Source of the DNA: Ignavibacteriales bacterium
Lineage (GTDB): Bacteria; Bacteroidota; Ignavibacteria; Ignavibacteriales; Ignavibacteriaceae
Length of the DNA: 64,000 nucleotides
Assembly (NCBI GenBank): GCA_016707115.1
Contig: JADJIH010000023.1
Location: 1-64,000 of the forward strand
Direction: 5' to 3'
Shown here: in pieces, positions 58,205 to 64,000 of the stretch
Position numbering within the stretch: the first letter of the stretch is position 1
How the letters are laid out: every line of letters starts with the position of its first letter
The notes under the pieces: generated by a model
Told to the model about the DNA's origin: nothing
What the model saw: the letters and a program-made list of their open reading frames with translations, nothing else
Databases searched by the model: none
Position numbers and translations under genes: made by a program

Positions 58205-58245
58205 AATGGGATTGGGTAACTTATAGTTGCATCTGCGTTAAAAGA

Positions 58246-60564
58246 TCATTTAAGCACTATCATCTTTTTTGTTTCGGCAAATGATCCAGTTTGTAATTTA
58301 TATAAGTATACGCCGCTTGATAATAATGATGCATCAAATGTTACTTCATAGTTTCCTGCTGGTTGTAATTCATTTACAAGTGTTGCTACTTCATTACCCA
58401 AAACATCATATATTTTTATACTAACGGGATTACTTGTAGCAATTTGATATTTAATTTTTGTGCTTGGGTTAAATGGATTTGGATAGTTTTGTGAAAGAGC
58501 AAAACTTGTTGGTAATTCTTTTTCGTTTTCAACATCGGTTGCTCCATAGTTAACTGTTAATACTGCAATCCCTCTTCCTTTGCAACTCATCCAAAGTTCA
58601 TAACCACCAGGAACTGCTTTATACTCTAGTTTCCTGATATTACTATTTGGTAATCCGCCCCATTGTGGAACGCCGCCCGGTGATGACGGAATTACTCCTA
58701 CATCAACTCCATCATACCAGCAAAGCCCCGCTTCTGTAGATGGATATTCACTATCATACATTAGCCAGAGTTTTCCATCGGGCGTAACAATCCTGGGGTA
58801 AACATGCTCCCCGGGAAAAGGCCAGCCAAGATCATATTCAAATGTTGTATAATTGCCCGTGTTAGCATCAAGTCTAATAAGTGTACTGCCAGTGCTGGTA
58901 AATTGTGAGTATGTGCCTATCCATACAATGCCGTTGGCATCTGTTGCTAATTCTGTAAACCAGGCTGCTGATCCGGGGAAGTCATCGATTGTGCGCGAGA
59001 ATGAAGTAGCTCCATCTGTGCGTAAAATCTCATAGTCTGTTGATGCCCAAATTGTTCCTGGTAAGGTTTTATCACGAATAATGCTTTTACCCGACCCTAC
59101 TATTGGTACATCAATCCAATCTGGTATGCTTTCATTAAAGTATCTTAGATTATAATACTCACCAAGACTCCATAATCTTCCTTGCGAATCCTCGATAAAT
59201 CCTTCTGATGAATTCATAGAATCCTCTAATGCAAAATAATTTGCTCCATCCCATGCATGGATTCCGTGAAAAGTAGGATTTATTACAACTGTACTATTAG
59301 ATGGTCTATAATAAATTGCTTGTGTATTGTCTGCATCAAACGGAAAGGGATAGCCTAACCCATAAGTGTATTCATTAAAACCTGTCCATCTTTCACCATC
59401 AAATTTTTGAAATCCGCCGTAACCTGATCCCGCATTTCCAGTCATCCATACATTTCCATCGCTATCTATAGAAAGATCTTCAACAAAATAATCTATCTGA
59501 GATGTGTTAGTAATTCTATAACGCTGCCAGTTTCCAGTTACGGCATCACGCTTTGCTGCGCCGCCAAGACCACACACCCAAACATTATTTTGTTTATCTA
59601 TATCGATTGAAAGATTTAAATCACCCGGACGCCAGGTTCCAAAATTATTCCATGCAACACCATCAAACATCCAGGCTTCTCCGGTAGCAAGAACCATAAC
59701 CGCTTTACCATTTCCAAAAGCTTTAAATGCATCAATATAAAAACTAACATTATCGTATGGAGGCGGTGGATAAATCCAAACCCCGTCGGGTCTTTGATAT
59801 TCCAGTGATTCCCAATTACCATTTTCAGACATTCGCAGTGCCCAAAAATTTCCTGCATCATCAACACAATCTTTGCCGGGCAATCCTGCAACCTCACCCA
59901 AGGAATCAGGTAAGTAATCTATCAATTGATTTGTATTGCTGTGGTATGTAAAGACAGTTCCAAAATAAGTATCTGCCGACCAAACAATATAACTTCCATC
60001 TGTTTTAGGCTGAACCGCTATTCGTATATTAGATCCTTGCCAGGAAGTCCATTGCCTTTCTTTGGGATTAAAACGAATAAGAGCATCACTTATAAACCAG
60101 ATGGTGCTATCTGGAGCAATATCAATATCATAAGTAAATCCATTTAGCTCTGAATTGTTTTGTCCATAACTTTCAAAAGAAGAAGCACCAACCAGAGGAT
60201 TGAACTTTACTGCGCCTGCATAATTTCCCATCCAAAGATTTTTTTCATGATCTTCTACGATATCTAAAATTTGTACATCGGCATTATCGAATGAACCTAA
60301 TATAGGATAATCAACGTTGGAGTAGTTAATCCATTTGTTTTCTAACTGATTGAATTTGGCAAAACCGCCTTCGCCCCAGCTACCTGTAGCAGCAGCGATA
60401 TAAGGATCTCCATTTTCATCTATCCATATTGCTGTTACTTGATCACCTTGAATTCCTGTATTACCCGGTCGATAGTAACGCCAGGAATAAGTAATAGAAT
60501 CTTGTGAAAGAATTTCAAAATTGAAAATTGTGATACAAAAAAGTAATATTATGGTTAACCTCAC
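58246..60564 (-). CDS. T9SS-sorted propeller protein A
   Basis: A signal peptide (MRLTIILLFCITIFNFEILS) opens the product. About 640 residues of two-component-regulator-type propeller follow, with blades such as ENGDPYIAAATGSWGEGGFA, DHEKNLWMGNYAGAVKFNPL, DSDGNVWMTGNAGSGYGGFQ and DANGIVWIGTY. A sorting domain follows (ALSQNYPNPFNPSTKIKYQI, SIKIYDVLGNEVATLVNE), ending TKKMIVLK. 772 aa. It is exported by the type IX system and anchored at or released from the surface. Paralogue of the gene at 62144. Confidence 0.87.
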   Translation of the reverse strand: MRLTIILLFCITIFNFEILSQDSITYSWRYYRPGNTGIQGDQVTAIWIDENGDPYIAAATGSWGEGGFAKFNQLENKWINYSNVDYPILGSFDNADVQILDIVEDHEKNLWMGNYAGAVKFNPLVGASSFESYGQNNSELNGFTYDIDIAPDSTIWFISDALIRFNPKERQWTSWQGSNIRIAVQPKTDGSYIVWSADTYFGTVFTYHSNTNQLIDYLPDSLGEVAGLPGKDCVDDAGNFWALRMSENGNWESLEYQRPDGVWIYPPPPYDNVSFYIDAFKAFGNGKAVMVLATGEAWMFDGVAWNNFGTWRPGDLNLSIDIDKQNNVWVCGLGGAAKRDAVTGNWQRYRITNTSQIDYFVEDLSIDSDGNVWMTGNAGSGYGGFQKFDGERWTGFNEYTYGLGYPFPFDADNTQAIYYRPSNSTVVINPTFHGIHAWDGANYFALEDSMNSSEGFIEDSQGRLWSLGEYYNLRYFNESIPDWIDVPIVGSGKSIIRDKTLPGTIWASTDYEILRTDGATSFSRTIDDFPGSAAWFTELATDANGIVWIGTYSQFTSTGSTLIRLDANTGNYTTFEYDLGWPFPGEHVYPRIVTPDGKLWLMYDSEYPSTEAGLCWYDGVDVGVIPSSPGGVPQWGGLPNSNIRKLEYKAVPGGYELWMSCKGRGIAVLTVNYGATDVENEKELPTSFALSQNYPNPFNPSTKIKYQIATSNPVSIKIYDVLGNEVATLVNELQPAGNYEVTFDASLLSSGVYLYKLQTGSFAETKKMIVLK

Positions 60565-60638
60565 GAAAACTCCATTAATAATTTCTAATAGGTTTTTTAA
60601 GACAATAAAGTTTCTAATAAATATATACTAATGAAACA

Positions 60639-62147
60639 TTATTTAAGCAAAAGCATTTTTTTAGTTTCAACTAATGAGCCTGCTTGTAATTTATAGAAGT
60701 ATGTTCCGCTTGATAATAATGATGCATCAAATGTTAATTCATAGTTTCCCGCTGGTTGTACTTCGTTTACAAGAGAAGCAACCTCATTGCCTAAAACATC
60801 ATATATTTTTAAGTTAACAATATTACTCGTAGCAATTTGATATTTAATCTTTGTGCTAGGGTTAAATGGATTTGGATAGTTTTGCGATAGTTCAAATTTG
60901 TCGGGAACATTAATTATCACCTCAACTTCATTTGAGTATTCGAAGGTACCATCAAAATCAATTTGTTTTAATCTGTATAAATATTTTCCTGAAGTTAGAT
61001 TATTATCATTAAATGAATAAGATTGTGTTTTGGTTGTTGTTCCATTACCATTAACAAATGCTAGTTCAAACCATTCCTTATTGCTAACTGTGGACTGTTG
61101 ACTGAAGACTTGTTTTCTTTCTATACTAAATCCAGAATTATTTGTTTCAGTTGCAGTAGACCAATTTAAGCTTACATTATTTCCATTTGTACTTGCCGAA
61201 AAGGAAACAAGTTCAACTGGCACAACGATATCAATTGGTCGAATCCAAACACCATTACCATTACTTCCGGCGAAAAGATTTGTTCCGTAAACCGTAAGAG
61301 CAAAAATGGTGGGATTAGTTAACCCACTATTAATCGCTGTCCAATTTGCACCATTATTTGTTGAATGGAAAACGCCGTCTTCAGTGCCAGCATAAAGATT
61401 TGTTCCAGATATTGCAAGTGCATGAATAAAAGTGTTGGTCAAGCCAAAGCTTGCTGAAGTCCAGCTTGATCCGTTATTGGTAGAAAGAAAAATGCCATCT
61501 TCAGTGCCGGCAAATATGTTTGCATCTGAAACCAGTAAAGTGTTAACAGATGTATTAGTCAATCCTACATTGATCGGAGTCCAGTTAGTGCCATTATTTG
61601 TAGAAAGAAATACACCACCACCAAAAGTTCCGGCATAAAGATTTGTACCAAAGGCAGCAAGAGCAAAGATACGAGTGTTTGTTATTCCTGTACTAACAAG
61701 TGTCCAGGTTGTCCCGTTATTAGTGGAACGAAAAACGCCATCACCATCAGCACCGGCAAAGATATTTGTACCAGAAACAGCAAGCGCATAAATGTAAGGA
61801 GTTGATAGTGTTCCGGTTGCGCTCCAATTTGCTCCATTATTAGTAGATCGATATACGCCATTACCTTCAGTTCCGGCAAATAGATTTGTTCCAGAAACAG
61901 TGAAAGCATTTACATAAAGATTTGTTAAACCTGAGTTAACTGCGGTCCAGCTTGTTCCGCTATTTGTTGAATGGAAAATTCCATCTCCGCTAGTTCCTAC
62001 AAAAAGATTTGTGCCCGAAACATTGATGGTTCTTACAAAGTAACCATCAAGTCCTGATTGAGTCCACTGAGCATTTGTTGATGAATATAGCAAAATAAAG
62101 CAAAGCACAATTAAGTAATAAGAAATTTTCATACTTCTGTCTTTCAT
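60639..62147 (-). CDS. T9SS-sorted seven-repeat propeller protein
   Basis: A signal peptide is followed by seven repeats of about 41 residues with the pattern VSGTNLFAGTEGNGVYRSTN then NGANW, probably seven blades of a propeller. Then come a linker (VPVELVSFSASTNGNNVSLN), a fibronectin-like segment and a sorting domain ending ETKKMLLLK. 502 aa. Start: 62147 overlaps the upstream stop by ATGA; ATG 62132 five codons in (MKISYYLIVLCF) is an equally good signal-peptide start. The C-terminal 200 residues are nearly identical to those of the upstream neighbour. Confidence 0.87.
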   Translation of the reverse strand: MKDRSMKISYYLIVLCFILLYSSTNAQWTQSGLDGYFVRTINVSGTNLFVGTSGDGIFHSTNSGTSWTAVNSGLTNLYVNAFTVSGTNLFAGTEGNGVYRSTNNGANWSATGTLSTPYIYALAVSGTNIFAGADGDGVFRSTNNGTTWTLVSTGITNTRIFALAAFGTNLYAGTFGGGVFLSTNNGTNWTPINVGLTNTSVNTLLVSDANIFAGTEDGIFLSTNNGSSWTSASFGLTNTFIHALAISGTNLYAGTEDGVFHSTNNGANWTAINSGLTNPTIFALTVYGTNLFAGSNGNGVWIRPIDIVVPVELVSFSASTNGNNVSLNWSTATETNNSGFSIERKQVFSQQSTVSNKEWFELAFVNGNGTTTKTQSYSFNDNNLTSGKYLYRLKQIDFDGTFEYSNEVEVIINVPDKFELSQNYPNPFNPSTKIKYQIATSNIVNLKIYDVLGNEVASLVNEVQPAGNYELTFDASLLSSGTYFYKLQAGSLVETKKMLLLK

Positions 62148-64000
62148 TTTAATAACAACATTTTTTTAGTTTCAACTAATGAACCTGCTTGTAATTTATA
62201 GAAGTATGTTCCGCTTGATAACAATGATGCATCAAACGTTACTTCATAATTGCCAGATGGTTGTACTTCGTTTACAAGTGTTGCTACTTCATTACCCAAA
62301 ACATCATATATTTTTATACTAACGGGATTACTAGTAGTAATTTGATATTTAATCTTTGTGCTAGGGTTAAATGGATTGGGATAATTTTGTGATAGTTCAA
62401 ACTTGTCAGGAATATTAATTATCGCTTCAACCTCATTTGAGTATTCGAAGGTACCATCAAAATCAATTTGTTTTAATCTGTATAAATATTTTCCCGAAGT
62501 TAAGTTATTATCAGAGTAAGAATAACCATTAGTTTCAGATGTTGTTCCATTTCCGCTTACAAATGCTAATCCAATCCATTCTTCATTGCCAACTGTGGAC
62601 TGTTGACTGAAGACTTGTTTTCTTTCTATACTAAATCCAGAATTATTTGTTTCAGTAGCAGTAGACCAATTTAAGTTTACATTATTTCCGTTTGTACTTG
62701 CGGTAAACGAAACTAATTCAACAGGAACAACACTTCCTGTAACAGTAAGAACAGCAATACCTCTGCTTGCGCAACTTATCCATAACTCATATCCATTCTG
62801 AATAGGTTTTACTTCAAGATCATATATCTGTGCGTGTGGTAAGCCACCGATTTGCTGCTGAGGAATAATTCCAAAGTTTGTACCATCAAACCAGCACAAA
62901 CCATAAGTTGAAGTTGTTGTACTACCAAAATTTGCAAACCATAATCTTCCATCAGCCGTAACGGCTAAAGGAGCAACACTCTCGCCCGGAATTTGTGAAT
63001 TGGATGGAGAATAAAATTGATATGTACCGTTGTTAGCGTTTACTTTTGCAAGTCCCTGATTTGTACCAACCCAGGCAAAGCCATCTTGCAAAGGGACAAC
63101 AGTAGAAAGAACATCACTTTGCGGGTCAAGCTCAACAAAATCATCTACAACTTTAGAAAAATTATAAGAGCCATCCGTTCTTAAAACCTGGTAGAAAGAA
63201 CAAGCCCAGATAGTTCCTGCTCTTGAAGGATCTTTTTTAATGTTTGTAGTTATGCCCAGGAATGGAACATCTATCCAGTTGTTACCTGCATCATTATAGT
63301 ATGATAGATCAAAGTACTCACCAAGACTCCACAACCTGTTTTGTGAATCTTCAACAAGTCCTTGTGATCTGGAATTAGAATAATTTAATGAAGAATAATT
63401 ACTGCCATTCCAGCTATGTAATGAATTAAACATTGGATTAATAATTACCGCTCCATTTGAAGGTCTGTAATAAATTGCTTCAGAGTTATCGGTTGGAAAT
63501 GGAAAAGGATTTCCTAAACCATAAGTCAGCTCATTAAACCCGGTCCATCTTGTTCCGTCAAATTTTTGAAATCCACCTACACCAGGACCCGCATTACCAG
63601 TCATCCATATATTGCCGTTATTATCTATTGTAATATCTTCAACCCAATAATCTATTTGAGAAGAGTTTGTTATGCGATATCTTTGCCAAAAACCTGTTTG
63701 TACATTGCGCTTTGCTGCACCCGCAATTCCACTTGCCCAAATATTTCCGTTTGCGTCAATATCAACCCCGTATGAAAAACCACCTTCTCTCCAGACACCA
63801 AGATTAAGCCATGAAGTTCCGTTGAATTGCCAAACAGTACTATTCTGATCAATTAAAAGTGCTTTGCCATTTTCATATGCCTTAAATGACCAGATATCAT
63901 TTTCGGTGTTTGATGGTGGTTGTGGCGGTGTAATCCAATTTCCCGCAGGGGTTCTGTAATCAAGTGAGTAAAAATTTCCTGAGTCGGTATATCTGAATGC
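62144..64000 (-). CDS. T9SS-sorted propeller protein B (5' end beyond window)
   Basis: The frame is open to the right edge (AFRYTDSGNFYSLDYRTPAG at 64000-63941), so the start lies outside. Propeller blades (DANGNIWASGIAGAAKR, DNNGNIWMTGNAGPGVGG) align with protein A at 58246 nearly blade for blade. Then VPVELVSFTASTNGNNVNLN, FSIERKQVFSQQSTVGNEEW and a sorting domain (LSQNYPNPFNPSTKIKYQIT) ending ETKKMLLLK. At least 619 aa. Type IX cargo, surface protein. Overlaps the next gene by four bases. Confidence 0.87.
   Translation of the reverse strand, partial: AFRYTDSGNFYSLDYRTPAGNWITPPQPPSNTENDIWSFKAYENGKALLIDQNSTVWQFNGTSWLNLGVWREGGFSYGVDIDANGNIWASGIAGAAKRNVQTGFWQRYRITNSSQIDYWVEDITIDNNGNIWMTGNAGPGVGGFQKFDGTRWTGFNELTYGLGNPFPFPTDNSEAIYYRPSNGAVIINPMFNSLHSWNGSNYSSLNYSNSRSQGLVEDSQNRLWSLGEYFDLSYYNDAGNNWIDVPFLGITTNIKKDPSRAGTIWACSFYQVLRTDGSYNFSKVVDDFVELDPQSDVLSTVVPLQDGFAWVGTNQGLAKVNANNGTYQFYSPSNSQIPGESVAPLAVTADGRLWFANFGSTTTSTYGLCWFDGTNFGIIPQQQIGGLPHAQIYDLEVKPIQNGYELWISCASRGIAVLTVTGSVVPVELVSFTASTNGNNVNLNWSTATETNNSGFSIERKQVFSQQSTVGNEEWIGLAFVSGNGTTSETNGYSYSDNNLTSGKYLYRLKQIDFDGTFEYSNEVEAIINIPDKFELSQNYPNPFNPSTKIKYQITTSNPVSIKIYDVLGNEVATLVNEVQPSGNYEVTFDASLLSSGTYFYKLQAGSLVETKKMLLLK

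Noticed and set aside
1..64000. tRNA or rRNA genes
   Set aside because: No cloverleaf with a TTCGA-type T-loop and CCA-like end, and no rRNA-like conserved block, was recognised on either strand by eye.

Overview
This is an AT-rich bacterial chromosome segment, most likely from the Ignavibacteria or a close relative in the Bacteroidota/Chlorobi group. The main evidence is the type IX secretion (Por) C-terminal sorting domain, whose core reads SQNYPNPFNPSTKI followed by a KIYDVLGNEVATLVNE-like strand. It occurs in five gene products here. Lipoproteins, TonB-dependent and other outer-membrane barrels, Kelch/WD40 propeller lipoproteins and DoxX/MATE/MscS membrane proteins also fit. No rRNA, tRNA, phage structural gene, transposase or CRISPR array was seen, and no type IX secretion machinery gene was recognised: only cargo.

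Layout. 1-20 kb: recognisable single genes, nearly all frameshifted: CotH/lamin-tail protein, choice-of-anchor V protein, esterase, 14-TM MFS transporter, M29 aminopeptidase, serine beta-lactamase-like protein, flavodoxin, DUF4234, ABM monooxygenase, GT39 glycosyltransferase, hemerythrin, T9SS cargo, diheme cytochrome c and outer-membrane barrels. Homology continues on both sides of each break and several breaks lie in homopolymers, so indel errors near a contig end are more likely than mass decay. 20-22.7 kb: a Kelch lipoprotein and two zinc-ribbon membrane proteins, intact. 22.8-27.4 kb: a tight minus-strand four-gene operon, HNH endonuclease > TcmP > Gp37/Gp68 three-Cys protein > DUF2075 helicase with a nuclease-like N-terminus. 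This is the best candidate for an undescribed (defence-like) system. 27.5-33.5 kb: lipoproteins and small membrane proteins separated by degenerate purine-rich word repeats, a 67-bp direct-repeat pair, and a strange G/T-only tract. 33.6-34.4 kb: two tandem RRM proteins, each with its own copy of the same terminator.

34.7-46 kb: housekeeping-like and accessory genes: TonB receptor (one frameshift), TMEM175-type K+ channel, GlxA-type regulator, then a plus-strand run of VOC, SRPBCC, DHFR-like and DUF1801 proteins, then small outer-membrane proteins. 46-56 kb: large MscS channel, a zinc phospholipase C/P1-nuclease-like protein joined to a probable barrel, PflA-like radical SAM protein, TPR lipoprotein, Asp/Glu racemase, a 58-aa membrane protein and a MATE exporter. 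56-58 kb: a LamG-like gene with a stop in its signal peptide, a start-less open frame, and a 40-aa membrane protein. 58.2-64 kb: a minus-strand array of three large T9SS cargo proteins (propeller, seven-repeat propeller, propeller). The last runs off the right edge, and two share almost identical C-termini.

How genes work together: the cargo genes are substrates of a T9SS encoded elsewhere. The 22.8-27.4 kb operon combines a nuclease, a methyltransferase-like fold, a radical-SAM-like protein and a helicase. The 40-44 kb run sits next to a divergent GlxA-type regulator and may be its target. All function calls come from reading motifs; no database search was run.
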